Shown: positions 17,571 to 26,097 of the stretch, piece after piece
How the letters are laid out: the number at the start of each line of letters is the position of its first letter
Numbering within the stretch: position 1 is the first letter of the stretch
From: Paenibacillus ihbetae
Lineage (GTDB): Bacteria; Bacillota; Bacilli; Paenibacillales; Paenibacillaceae
Assembly: GCF_002741055.1 (NCBI RefSeq)
Contig: NZ_CP016809.1
Span: 310,001-374,000 of the forward strand
Reading direction: 5' to 3'
DNA: 64,000 nt
Notes under the pieces: model-generated
Database searches by the model: none
What the model was told of the DNA's origin: nothing
What the model saw: the letters and a program-made list of their open reading frames with translations, nothing else
Made by a program: the position numbers and the translations under genes

Positions 17571-18455
17571 TCAGCCCTTTACCGCACCGATCGTCATGCC
17601 TTTAACAAAGTATTTCTGGAAGAACGGATAGGCGACGAGGATCGGCAGGACGCCGATGACGGCCACGGCCATCCGGAATGTCTCGCTTGGCAGCTGCTCC
17701 AGTGCATTCCCTGAATTCATGCTGCTGTTGCGGGTCAAATACTGGATATCGCTCATTATCCGGTTCAGAAGATTTTGCAGGCTGAACAGCTCCGGATCCG
17801 TTACAAAGACCAATCCGTTATTCCAGTCGTTCCAGTATGCCAGCCCCTGGAACATGCCGACCGTCGCCATAATCGGCAGCGACAGCGGCAGAATGATCTT
17901 GTAATACATCCTGAACTCCCCGGCACCGTCCATGCTGGCCGATTCCAGCACCGCCGAAGGGATCGTGGTGGCAAAGAAGGTCCGCATCAGCAGCACGTTG
18001 AAGCCATTCATGAGCAGCCAGGGGATCAACAGGGCAAGCAGCGTGTTTTTCAAATCGAACAGCTGGGTATAGACCAGATAGGTCGGAACCAGTCCCCCGT
18101 TAAACAGCAGCGTAAAGAACACGATGAACGACAGCACGACGCCGCCGGGAAGATCCTTGCGGGATAGCGGATAGGCCAGCAGCGAAGTCATGACAAGGCT
18201 TGCGCTCGTGCCGATCACCGTAATCAGGATGGTAATCCCGTATGCATGAAGGATCTGTGCCGATTCTCTCCATAAATATTCATAAGCGCCAAGGCTTAAC
18301 TTGGAGGGAAAGAACGAGTAGCCCTCAACCGCAATCGTGTGGTCATCCGTGATTGAAGAGATAAACAGCAGGACGAACGGAAGAATACACGCCAGGGAAA
18401 AAACAATCAGAATGATATGCGCAGCCCATTGCAGGCCGCGGGATTCGTTTTTCAT
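17571..18455 (-). CDS. Sugar ABC transporter permease (LplC/YtcP type)
   Basis: A 294-residue inner-membrane permease with six membrane segments. The EAA loop is recognisable in ESASMDGAGEFRMYYKIILPLSLPIMATVGMFQGLAYWNDW, and the C-terminus FFQKYFVKGMTIGAVKG is typical of the LplC subfamily. GGAGCG precedes the ATG. It pairs with the upstream LplB-like permease (12 bp apart) and the lipoprotein binding protein. No ATPase gene is in the locus, as usual for this subfamily, which relies on a shared MsmX-like ATPase encoded elsewhere. Confidence 0.92.
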   Translation of the reverse strand: MKNESRGLQWAAHIILIVFSLACILPFVLLFISSITDDHTIAVEGYSFFPSKLSLGAYEYLWRESAQILHAYGITILITVIGTSASLVMTSLLAYPLSRKDLPGGVVLSFIVFFTLLFNGGLVPTYLVYTQLFDLKNTLLALLIPWLLMNGFNVLLMRTFFATTIPSAVLESASMDGAGEFRMYYKIILPLSLPIMATVGMFQGLAYWNDWNNGLVFVTDPELFSLQNLLNRIMSDIQYLTRNSSMNSGNALEQLPSETFRMAVAVIGVLPILVAYPFFQKYFVKGMTIGAVKG

Positions 18456-18467
18456 ATGGATCGCTCC

Positions 18468-19400
18468 TTAGAACAAAGCATTGTCTATATCAATTTTCCG
18501 CACGACATAATTGGACACCAGTACGAGAACGAAGCCGACCAGCGACTGATAGAACCCCGCCGCCGAGGACATCCCGATATCGCCGAGCTGCATTAACCCG
18601 CGGAATACGTAAGTATCGATGACGTTGGTGGTGGAGAATAAAGCTCCGGAATCCATCGGCACCTGGTAGAACAATCCGAAGTCGGAATAGAAGATGCGCC
18701 CGATGCCTAGCAGTGTCAAGATGGTAATCACCGGCGTAATCATCGGCAGCGTAATCTTGCGGATCTGCATCCATTTGGAGGCCCCGTCCAGCTTAGCGGC
18801 CTCGTAATATTCCGGATCGATGCCGATGATGGCGGCAAGATATACGATGCAGGAATATCCCGCTGCCTTCCAGATATGGACGAAGGTCAGAATAAACGGC
18901 CAATATTTCGGCTCGGCATACCATGAAATCGGGTCAAGCCCAAGCGCCGGCAGCAGCGTCTTGTTCACCATTCCGGTGTTCACGCTGAACATGGCGTACA
19001 CCAGGTAGCTGACAATAATGATGGAGATGAGAAACGGCAAGATGATGACGCTTTGATAAAAGCGGGATGCCACCTTATTTCGGATCTCGTTCAGCAAAAT
19101 CGCGATGCCGACCGAAACGATCAAACCGAGCACGATAAACGCAGCATTATATAGAATCGTGTTTCTCGTGATGATGAACGCATCATCGGTCTTGAACAGG
19201 TACTCAAAGTTTTTGAAGCCGATCCAGTCACTGTCCCATATCCCTTTGCTGTAGTTCACGTCCTTGAAAGCAATGCTTAGACCGAACAGCGGCAAATAAT
19301 TGTTAATGAGCAGGTAGATAAGCCCCGGCAACATCATGATGTATAGCGGAATGTACTTCCGTAGGGATCTGCGTCCCTTACGGCGTGTTGTACTTGTCAC
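18468..19400 (-). CDS. Sugar ABC transporter permease (LplB type)
   Basis: A 310-residue permease. A short basic N-terminus (RRKGRRSLRKYIPLYIMMLPGLIYLLINNYLPLFGLSIAFKD) leads into six membrane segments. The EAA loop is YYEAAKLDGASKWMQIRKITLPMITPV. The start is GTG behind a GGGGGGAAG ribosome binding site. It is the first gene of the permease-glycosidase transcript. Its own promoter with the AAGTCG direct repeat lies about 50-110 bp upstream, separate from the binding-protein gene, which ends in a terminator. Confidence 0.92.
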   Translation of the reverse strand: MTSTTRRKGRRSLRKYIPLYIMMLPGLIYLLINNYLPLFGLSIAFKDVNYSKGIWDSDWIGFKNFEYLFKTDDAFIITRNTILYNAAFIVLGLIVSVGIAILLNEIRNKVASRFYQSVIILPFLISIIIVSYLVYAMFSVNTGMVNKTLLPALGLDPISWYAEPKYWPFILTFVHIWKAAGYSCIVYLAAIIGIDPEYYEAAKLDGASKWMQIRKITLPMITPVITILTLLGIGRIFYSDFGLFYQVPMDSGALFSTTNVIDTYVFRGLMQLGDIGMSSAAGFYQSLVGFVLVLVSNYVVRKIDIDNALF

Positions 19401-19445
19401 CGCACTTCCCCCCTTCTGCGGCTTTATAGCCGTATCTATACCTTC

Positions 19446-19511
19446 ATTTTAAAGAGCGGACAGCCGGGTCACTACCGCTTAAACGACTTCACATTTGTGC
19501 TTTCCCGACTT
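19446..19511 (-). promoter_or_regulatory. Activator-type promoter with AAGTCG direct repeat (permease-glycosidase operon)
   Basis: On the minus strand AAGTCGGG (distal box, hexamer 19511-19506) and AAGTCG (proximal, 19489-19484) are separated by 16 bp. The proximal box begins 33 bp before TAAAAT (19451-19446), a good -10 with no matching -35. The same arrangement recurs before the binding-protein and esterase genes, and the locus YesN-type regulator is the likely activator. Confidence 0.65.
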
Positions 19512-19590
19512 CAGCGTCAGTTGAGTTGAACCAAGGACAGAAAACGGCGCTGGATCATCCCTGTTCCCTTGGATGCGCTATGCCAGCAAG

Positions 19591-19631
19591 AAAAAAGCAG
19601 GCTGCCAAGGATATAGCCTTGCGCAGCCTGC
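19591..19631 (-). terminator. Strong terminator after the binding-protein gene
   Basis: GCAGGCTGC (19597-19605) pairs with GCAGCCTGC (19623-19631), with an inner CAAGG/CCTTG extension (one bulge). Six T residues follow on the minus strand. It separates the binding-protein transcript from the permease promoter. Confidence 0.8.
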
Positions 19632-19694
19632 CGTTCATGCTTTACTTGATCAATGAGCTTAATAACATGTCCCCTTCACTATATAAAATAGAAA

Positions 19695-19718
19695 CGGTCA
19701 CGGGGTAACCCGTGACCG
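19695..19718 (-). terminator. Hairpin just after the binding-protein stop
   Basis: CGGTCACGGG and CCCGTGACCG form a perfect 10-bp stem with a GTAA loop, 14 bp after the stop codon. The following T-tract is interrupted (TTTCTATTTTATA), so it may be a weak terminator or an mRNA-stabilising 3' hairpin. Confidence 0.6.
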
Positions 19719-19731
19719 AACACATGATGTT

Positions 19732-21246
19732 TTACTTTACGCCGTTGGTTTTAGCCCACTCATCCAATTGCTTCTGCTTCTCCGCAATAATCTTATCGAT
19801 TCCGGCCGATTTCAATTTGGAAATGAACTCCGGCAAAATCTCCTCCGGGTCTACACTGCCTGTCTCCAGCGGCATTTTATATTGCGTAATGACGTTGCTT
19901 ACGGCTGCATACTCGGTCTTCACCGGAGAAGCATCAAACAGGAAGCCCATCGCTTTCGAGCGCTTGGAGCTCTTGTTGAATTCATCCATCTTGGACCAAA
20001 TTTCCGGATCGTCGCCATTCATGACATAAGACAGGAACTGATTCCCGAACAGCCAGCCAAGCGGCATTTTATAACCCACCGAGTTGTAATCAACACCCTC
20101 CGGATAATCGATCACATTGTCAAAGCCGTCCACCTTTACATAATGGGTCCCTTCGATTCCCCAGTCATACAGGTTCACGATATCCTTGTCGGTGTACATC
20201 AGATTCAAAAATTCCATCGCTTTCTCAGGGTTTTCGGAATTGACCGGAATGCCCCACATCGCGCCCGTTACGGTGCTCGTCGTAGCTACAGGAGGTACGA
20301 GCTCTGCAGTGACCAGTTCGAGCCCGGACAGCTTCTTCTCGCTTTCCGCGAAGCCGGGTTTTTGCATAGCCATATAGGCAAAGGCTTTGCCAGCCTTGAT
20401 CATGTCAAACCGCGTTGCCTGCGTAGTGGCCATATCCTGTGGAATCAGCCCGTCCTGATACCAACCGCGAATCTTCTTGACAAAGTCGGCATATTCCTTC
20501 GTTTCGTAATAATTGACAATCTTAAGGCCGTTATCATAATTTGGAAGAACACCGATCGTGTCATTCAGACTATCGTAGTTGACATAATTCTCTCGGAACG
20601 ATTGCCCCGCAGCACCGGTAACCAGCGGTGTCATGGTAGGACCTTCTCCTTCCTTGACCTTCCGCAGCACGGCTTCCACGTCATCGAGCGTCTTGATCGA
20701 GGCAACATCGATTTTGTATTTATCAACCAGCTCCTTGCTCATCGTCAGCCCATAGCTGGCCGCCAAATCCCGCACCGTCGGCGTTCCGTATATCTCGCCG
20801 CCGATGCGCGTGGCTTGCAAATAATCTTTACCCAAGGCGTCGGCGATCCCCTGGCCATGCTGCTCAAGCAATTGATCCAGAGGCTTCAGCTGACCTTTCG
20901 CCACGATATTGCTGAAGTTGTAGCCGGATAAGTATAGCAGATCCATTTTCTCATCGCTTGCAAACATCAGATTGGTCTGCTGCTCCCAGTCTCCAACCGA
21001 GATATGCTCAAATTTGACCTTGGCCTGGATCTTCTCGGCCGTGATCTTGTTAATGGCCTCCTCGACCTGCTGCATGTCCTTCGGGATGGAGCCTGCCACC
21101 GGCAGCACGACCGTCAGCTCCGTGAGGTCCTTTTGTTCACCTGCCGCCTCGCTGCCTTGCTCGGCTGCTTTACCGCCTCCGCAGGCTGACATGACAAGAA
21201 CGGCGCTCAAGAGCATCGAGGTTAGTCCGACAATTGATTTTTTCAT
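19732..21246 (-). CDS. Lipoprotein sugar-binding protein of the ABC importer (LplA type)
   Basis: A 504-residue extracellular solute-binding protein. The lipoprotein signal is visible (MKKSIVGLTSMLLSAVLVMSACGGG, lipobox MSAC with the lipidated cysteine at residue 22), and a linker rich in Glu and Gly follows. The mature part has the family 1/LplA-like pattern (LTVVLPVAGSIPKDMQQVEEAINKI... GDWEQQTNLMFASDEKMDLLYLSGYNF). GGCGGGGGAA precedes the ATG. It captures an oligosaccharide for the permeases encoded downstream and has its own regulated promoter and terminator. Confidence 0.92.
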   Translation of the reverse strand: MKKSIVGLTSMLLSAVLVMSACGGGKAAEQGSEAAGEQKDLTELTVVLPVAGSIPKDMQQVEEAINKITAEKIQAKVKFEHISVGDWEQQTNLMFASDEKMDLLYLSGYNFSNIVAKGQLKPLDQLLEQHGQGIADALGKDYLQATRIGGEIYGTPTVRDLAASYGLTMSKELVDKYKIDVASIKTLDDVEAVLRKVKEGEGPTMTPLVTGAAGQSFRENYVNYDSLNDTIGVLPNYDNGLKIVNYYETKEYADFVKKIRGWYQDGLIPQDMATTQATRFDMIKAGKAFAYMAMQKPGFAESEKKLSGLELVTAELVPPVATTSTVTGAMWGIPVNSENPEKAMEFLNLMYTDKDIVNLYDWGIEGTHYVKVDGFDNVIDYPEGVDYNSVGYKMPLGWLFGNQFLSYVMNGDDPEIWSKMDEFNKSSKRSKAMGFLFDASPVKTEYAAVSNVITQYKMPLETGSVDPEEILPEFISKLKSAGIDKIIAEKQKQLDEWAKTNGVK

Positions 21247-21286
21247 TTGTTCCCCCGCCTTTTGTGAATGTTGTGTTTCTAGCTCT

Positions 21287-21352
21287 ATTGTAAGAGGGGT
21301 TGCTTTCTTGCACTGCTCCTATCACGACTTTTCACTGTCACTTTGCCGACTT
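21287..21352 (-). promoter_or_regulatory. Activator-type promoter with AAGTCG direct repeat (binding-protein gene)
   Basis: Minus-strand AAGTCGGC (distal hexamer 21352-21347) and AAGTCG (21330-21325) are 16 bp apart. The proximal box is 33 bp before TACAAT (21292-21287); the -35 position (CAGTGC) is poor, which fits an activated promoter. The distal box directly abuts the response-regulator stop codon. Confidence 0.68.
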
Positions 21353-22963
21353 TCATCCGGAGCCTGAGGTCCCGGCATGCTCCTGGCGGTATTCCAGCGG
21401 ACTTTTGTCCATGTATTTTTTGAATATGCGGGAAAAGTGCGAGAAGTTGGCATAGCCGATCCGGGTCGCAATCGAACTGACGGACAGCTCGGTATTGGCC
21501 AGCAGCCCGGCTGCCATACTCAATCGCTGCTGCAGCAAATAGTCCGAGATAGACATGCCGGTCCCTTTCTTGAAGATTCGGGTCAAATAATCCGGGTTCA
21601 AAAACACATGGCTTGCAATATCCTCCCGGGACAAATCCTCGGACAGATGCTCGCGGATATAAGCTTTGACTTCCTCTACAACATTTGGCGAATGCTCCAC
21701 TGAAGATGCAAAATCCATCGCCCTTTCAACGATATGGCGGATCCAAGCCAGCGCATTCGTAGCCGAGCGCGCCGATCTTGCATAAAGCTCCAAGGAACGG
21801 CTGTCCCTGAGAAGCTGATGCGCCTGGATGCCCTTCAGCTGGAGAACATAGTAGATCATTTGTTGAAAATCCTGTATGAACTGATTCAGCAAATCCGACG
21901 TAAGCAGGCTGGCTTCGACCTGAGCTCGGATATAGGCTTCCGCCTCCTTCAGCACCAGCCCGCTCGCCCCTTCTTTTAACAGCACCGCCCACATGCTCAT
22001 ATCGGGCAGATTCGACTGATGGCCGGTTAGCGGCTTCTCGTCCTTCAACATAAAGACATGATGATCGTAAGCCACATTGCTTTCGTTCATCCGATCCAAT
22101 TGAATATACATCGAGGCAACCTCATGGCCGTGTGCCGGCTCCCCGATATAACAGGAAACCCCCGCATAAAAGTATTTCCTGCAAGCTTCGATGTACGTTT
22201 CACACCTGTCCTTGCTTGTATCATCATCCGCCGATGCCGGATCCCGGTTGATCAAGGCGAGCCAGCGTCCTTTGTCCAGCGGCACCAGCATGCCATGCTC
22301 GGACCGCTCCTGGATGAGCTCCTCGGCGGATTTGCGTATCGCGTATTCGATGATTTTCTCATCGCGCCGCGTGATTTCCTTATACCATCTCCGAACCTGA
22401 ATCAGGATGGGAGTAAAAATCATATCCTCCGAATACGGAATATTGCGACTTTCGGCCTCCTTCTTAATGACCGCGGGGTCGCTTGGAATCGACTGATTCA
22501 GAATATCCAGCCAAAAACGCTCGACCAGCAGAGGCTGATGCTGCATCCAGTACTTGCCGTATTGACTGAATTCGGACTGCTCGCGCTCCTGCTCGAGCTT
22601 CCCGATCGCTTTCCGCATGACGGATTCAAGATCCGCAAACGGGACAGGCTTTAGTAAGTAATCAAAGCTTCCCAGTTGAATCGCCTGCTTAGCATACTGG
22701 AAATCGGCATGGCAGGTAAGGAAAATCGCAACGATTTCCGGATTGTACTCTCGTACCCACTCGAGCAGCTCCAAACCGGACCCTTGCGGCATTTCAATAT
22801 CGCATAACAGAAGATCCACATGCTCCCGCCGGATGATTTCCATAGCCTGCCCGGCGCTGTGCGCAGTGAAAATCGCAGAAATGCCCAGCTTTGCCCATTC
22901 GACGCCTTGCTTGAGCACCTCCACGGCAATGACTTCATCATCCACGATCAGTAAATGACGCAT
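21353..22963 (-). CDS. Response regulator with AraC-type DNA-binding domain (YesN type)
   Basis: A 536-residue protein. The receiver domain (1-120) has D8/D9, phospho-acceptor D55 in LLLCDIEMP and K105 in DYLLKPV. A long helical middle region is followed by a double helix-turn-helix at about 430-530 (IREHLSEDLSREDIASHVFLNPDYLTRIFKKGTGMSISDYLLQQRL...IGYANFSHFSRIFKKYMDKSPLEYR). It overlaps the kinase gene by 26 bp. AraC-type domains bind direct repeats about 21-22 bp apart, matching the AAGTCG boxes before three transcription units of this locus. Confidence 0.93.
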   Translation of the reverse strand: MRHLLIVDDEVIAVEVLKQGVEWAKLGISAIFTAHSAGQAMEIIRREHVDLLLCDIEMPQGSGLELLEWVREYNPEIVAIFLTCHADFQYAKQAIQLGSFDYLLKPVPFADLESVMRKAIGKLEQEREQSEFSQYGKYWMQHQPLLVERFWLDILNQSIPSDPAVIKKEAESRNIPYSEDMIFTPILIQVRRWYKEITRRDEKIIEYAIRKSAEELIQERSEHGMLVPLDKGRWLALINRDPASADDDTSKDRCETYIEACRKYFYAGVSCYIGEPAHGHEVASMYIQLDRMNESNVAYDHHVFMLKDEKPLTGHQSNLPDMSMWAVLLKEGASGLVLKEAEAYIRAQVEASLLTSDLLNQFIQDFQQMIYYVLQLKGIQAHQLLRDSRSLELYARSARSATNALAWIRHIVERAMDFASSVEHSPNVVEEVKAYIREHLSEDLSREDIASHVFLNPDYLTRIFKKGTGMSISDYLLQQRLSMAAGLLANTELSVSSIATRIGYANFSHFSRIFKKYMDKSPLEYRQEHAGTSGSG

Positions 22964-24722
22964 CGTCGCTCAACTCCTTCCCATCCTGCACAGGGCTTAC
23001 CGGAATGACGAGCTCGACGACCGCCCCGTGCGGATCGTCGTTATAGCAGTCCATCCTTGCCCGATTCCCGTATTGCAGGCGCAGCCGTTCCCGTACATTC
23101 CACAAGCCAATATGCTCTCTCCCGGCCTCTGCCGCTTGTCCGCTGCGGACCGCCTCCAGCACTTCATCTGTAAAGCCTTCTCCGGTATCCCGAACGGTCA
23201 GACATATGACCGGCTCTTCCGCCAAATCGTCAAGGAACGCTTCAATGACCAGCGTTGTCCGCACGTCGGCCCTTACGGCATGCTTGATCGTGTTCTCTAC
23301 AATCGTCTGCAGCATCAGCGGAGGAACCGGGGTCTCGAGCAGATACTCCGGAACATGAATCTCGCTTTCGAATTGATAAGGGAGCCGCAGCTGTTGAATC
23401 CGCAAATAATTTCTCGTATGCTGCAGCTCATCCTTGAATAGAACCAGCGACTGGTTATTGCTCTGGAACATATATCTGAAGTATTGAACCAGACAGAGCG
23501 TCATCTCCTGGATCAATTCGTACCGCTTCACCTGTGCCAAGTGGTACAAAATATTCAAGGAATTCATGAAAAAATGCGGGTTGATCTGGAGCTGAAGCTG
23601 CTTCAGCTCTGCCCGCTGCTTGCTCAATTGCTCTTCATAGACGTCGATCTTCAGCTTTTCAATTTGCGACACCATCTGATCGAAGGTGCGGTATACCAGC
23701 TGAAACTCCTCGGGGGCGGACGGCATCTTCTCGATTCGCAAATTGAAGTTCCCTTCCCCGATTCTTCGCATTAACTGAACGATCTTCTGCAGCGGCCGAA
23801 GCAGCACTTTCCGCAGGAACCACAAGCTGACCGGCAGCAATAAAATAGCGAATGCCGAGAGGAAGGCAGCCGTTTTTTTCAGATATGGCAGATTTTCGAG
23901 GGTCAGCTTGTCCGGAATGACGGCGACCATGCTAAGCTCCGCTTTCTTTGATGTCTCTCCTACGATCAGATAGTCTTTATCCTTGCCTGACATGTAATAG
24001 CTGTTGAAACCATGAGTGAAATCCAACGCTTCATCTTGCAGGGGCTTCGTGCTGTAGAGCGGCTTCCCTTGGTCGTCGACGAACAGCATAGCTCCCGTTT
24101 CACCCGTGTTCAGAACCGACAACGGCGACATCAAGGTTTTAAGGGATACCCAGGACCCGATACTGATATGGTCATCCCTTAGTACCTTGATCGCATAATA
24201 GGTCCCTTCGATCACTTGCAGCTGCCAGTTCGCCTCCATTCCGTAGAAACGGTCCTGGTTTGTGCTGCTTTCCTGCAGGTATTCTCGCATTTTCAACAAT
24301 CCGTTATAATTCATGGGCCCTTTGTATGCTTCCACAAAATCATGCCGCGGCAAAGAATATACGAAAAGCCCGTCGATGTAAGGATATACCGAAAGGTCGG
24401 AGGACAGCTTCCGGGAAACATCGCTTTTGGCCATCATATACGTATTGTCCGGCACGGCATCTTTCATCGTCAGCACACTGACCTCCGACCTGGACAGATT
24501 CACCAGATGCCGCTCGATCTCCGATAGCTGGTTATCGATCTGCCGCATTTGGATGGAGATCATATTTTTATTGGAAACCGCCACCTGGTTATGAATGACG
24601 TTCACACTGTAATAGCTCATATAAATCAGTAAAGCGATTAAAGGGATTGCCACGCCCAAAAGGCCAAGCACCAGCTTGACGCGAATCGAATTCCAAGGAA
24701 TTGCCTTGATATGGCTAAACAT
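22938..24722 (-). CDS. Sensor histidine kinase (YesM type)
   Basis: A 594-residue membrane kinase. Membrane segments at about 19-40 and 280-300 flank an extracellular dCache-like sensor region. A HAMP domain follows (RKVLLRPLQKIVQLMRRIGEGNFNLRI), then the LytS/YesM-type phospho-acceptor region LQLQINPHFFMNSLNILYHL and an HATPase domain (VENTIKHAV, DTGEGFTDE, GLWNVRERL). AAGGAGAGGAG precedes the ATG. It probably senses an extracellular sugar or a liganded binding protein and phosphorylates the overlapping YesN-type regulator. Confidence 0.93.
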   Translation of the reverse strand: MFSHIKAIPWNSIRVKLVLGLLGVAIPLIALLIYMSYYSVNVIHNQVAVSNKNMISIQMRQIDNQLSEIERHLVNLSRSEVSVLTMKDAVPDNTYMMAKSDVSRKLSSDLSVYPYIDGLFVYSLPRHDFVEAYKGPMNYNGLLKMREYLQESSTNQDRFYGMEANWQLQVIEGTYYAIKVLRDDHISIGSWVSLKTLMSPLSVLNTGETGAMLFVDDQGKPLYSTKPLQDEALDFTHGFNSYYMSGKDKDYLIVGETSKKAELSMVAVIPDKLTLENLPYLKKTAAFLSAFAILLLPVSLWFLRKVLLRPLQKIVQLMRRIGEGNFNLRIEKMPSAPEEFQLVYRTFDQMVSQIEKLKIDVYEEQLSKQRAELKQLQLQINPHFFMNSLNILYHLAQVKRYELIQEMTLCLVQYFRYMFQSNNQSLVLFKDELQHTRNYLRIQQLRLPYQFESEIHVPEYLLETPVPPLMLQTIVENTIKHAVRADVRTTLVIEAFLDDLAEEPVICLTVRDTGEGFTDEVLEAVRSGQAAEAGREHIGLWNVRERLRLQYGNRARMDCYNDDPHGAVVELVIPVSPVQDGKELSDDASFTDRG

Positions 24723-24757
24723 GATGAGACTCCTCTCCTTGGTATTGAGCTATCCCC

Positions 24758-24786
24758 ATCTTACTCTTCTCCCGATAAGAGTTGAA
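24758..24786 (-). promoter_or_regulatory. Sigma-A-like promoter of the kinase-regulator operon
   Basis: Minus-strand TTCAAC (24786-24781), a 17-bp spacer and TAAGAT (24763-24758). No AAGTCG box is found near it, so the two-component genes seem to be expressed independently of their presumed targets. Confidence 0.4.
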
Positions 24787-24809
24787 GCACCAGTCTTTGT
24801 CAGCATGGA

Positions 24810-25805
24810 TCACCGCTCTAACAAATGCTCTTCTAAAAACGTTAACGTCATCTCAAAGCATTCCATGGCCTCTTTGGTGTTAAGCTGAAATTGATACTCG
24901 TGCTGCACCTCGCCATAGGACAACGGGTAAAACAATGATGTTACGGGCACGCTGGCCTCTTGAAGCCGCGCCTCCAATTCCTTGCCGTGATGCTCAAAAG
25001 AGCCCGTGTTGCCGTCCGTAATAAAGGTTGGCGGAAAATCGCCGGTCACATGGTTTGTTGTTGAAGCCTCTTCCGCTTCGGCGCCATCCTTCCAATCCCG
25101 CGTTCCAATATAGGCCCACCCCAGCTGATTCAGAAAGAACTTCTCGAATCTGCCGGTTACGCTCGCCAGCTGTTTGACGTTATACGGACCGCAATACAGG
25201 AGGGCGGCTTGCAGGGAATCCATCGGAACCGCTTGTTCAATTCCCATCCGCTGCGCCAAGTCGGCATTGGTCTGAATGGCGATGAATTGGGAGGCAATTT
25301 GGGCACCGGCGGAGTCTCCGCCGACAATGAGACGGTCCAAATCCAAGGACGGGTAATCCGCAAGCTCCTTCAGGTGCAGATAAACCTCCGTCATTTGAAG
25401 GACCGGTGCCGGGTATCGTGCCTCAGGAGCCACCTCATAGTTCATGCTGACGACCGCATAGCCTTCGCTGGCCATCATCGTACACCAATGGGCGGTACCC
25501 GATTTATCTCCTGACACAAATGCGCCCCCGTGCACCCATAGAATCGTGGGCAGTTTGCCGGCACGGTCTTTGGGAAGGTATATGTCCATATTGTTGGATT
25601 TAAATGCTGAAGGGTATGGGAGGTCTTGATGAACCTCTACCACTTGCTGAAGCTCCGCCCAATTCAAAGGTGCTGCGGGCGATGCTTCGGGCTGGCTGCG
25701 CAGCCAATAGATGAAGGGAACGGGCGTTAGATTGACAAGCAGAAGCCCTCCTATGATAACAAAAACGATGATGGACAGCATCCATTTTATAATCTTCCAT
25801 ATCAA
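24810..25805 (-). CDS. Membrane-anchored alpha/beta hydrolase (lipase/carbohydrate-esterase-like)
   Basis: An esterase-family protein of about 331 residues. An N-terminal membrane anchor (IWKIIKWMLSIIVFVIIGGLLLVNL) should place the enzyme outside the membrane. HSL-like motifs follow: WVHGGAF for the oxyanion hole, GGDSAGA for the nucleophile, and the late acid/histidine region (FITDGN, VQHEYQF). The start is taken as TTG at 25805, nine bases after AAGGAG. Earlier in-frame codons overlap the predicted promoter. The gene lies upstream of the two-component pair on the same strand and has the AAGTCG repeat in its promoter. It may remove acyl groups from the imported glycan. Confidence 0.82.
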   Translation of the reverse strand: MIWKIIKWMLSIIVFVIIGGLLLVNLTPVPFIYWLRSQPEASPAAPLNWAELQQVVEVHQDLPYPSAFKSNNMDIYLPKDRAGKLPTILWVHGGAFVSGDKSGTAHWCTMMASEGYAVVSMNYEVAPEARYPAPVLQMTEVYLHLKELADYPSLDLDRLIVGGDSAGAQIASQFIAIQTNADLAQRMGIEQAVPMDSLQAALLYCGPYNVKQLASVTGRFEKFFLNQLGWAYIGTRDWKDGAEAEEASTTNHVTGDFPPTFITDGNTGSFEHHGKELEARLQEASVPVTSLFYPLSYGEVQHEYQFQLNTKEAMECFEMTLTFLEEHLLER

Positions 25806-25840
25806 TATGCTTCTCTCCTTAATGCTTCTTTGGTGACGAC

Positions 25841-25907
25841 ATTCTACCCCCATTTCCTCCGTGCGATCTACCGTTTATCCGACTTCTTCGTTGACTTTTG
25901 CCGACTT
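25841..25907 (-). promoter_or_regulatory. Activator-type promoter with AAGTCG direct repeat (membrane esterase gene)
   Basis: Minus-strand AAGTCGGC (distal hexamer 25907-25902) and AAGTCG (25885-25880) are separated by 16 bp. The proximal box is 34 bp before TAGAAT (25846-25841). The extended match to the site before the binding-protein gene (GAAAGTCGGCAAA) makes this the third member of one regulon. Confidence 0.65.
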
Positions 25908-25995
25908 TCCAAGGACTTGTAAGGGCATAACCGGCATCCGGCAAGCATGATTTCAGAACTTGACAGTTACAGATCGTACCTATGCCTCACCAAAC

Positions 25996-26023
25996 AAAGA
26001 AGCCGCCAATCGGCGGTTTCTTT
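25996..26023. terminator. Terminator after the small membrane protein gene
   Basis: CCGCC (26003-26007) and GGCGG (26012-26016) are extended by AAAGAAG/TTTCTTT on either side. The stem is T-rich at its foot in both directions and lies about 75 bp after the stop at 26098. Confidence 0.65.
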
Positions 26024-26097
26024 AGCTCTCCTTGTATCCGGATAAAGTATTTATGATTGCCACATTCTCTATTAAAAGTGGTCTTTTCCCGAAAGGC

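Larger units (their letters stand above)
19401..19731 (-). other. Gap between binding-protein and permease genes: hairpin, terminator and regulated promoter
   Basis: In minus-strand order this 331-bp gap holds a perfect 10-bp hairpin 14 bp after the binding-protein stop, a strong T-tailed terminator, and then the AAGTCG direct repeat with its -10 in front of the permease gene. I see no coding sequence in it. Confidence 0.75.
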
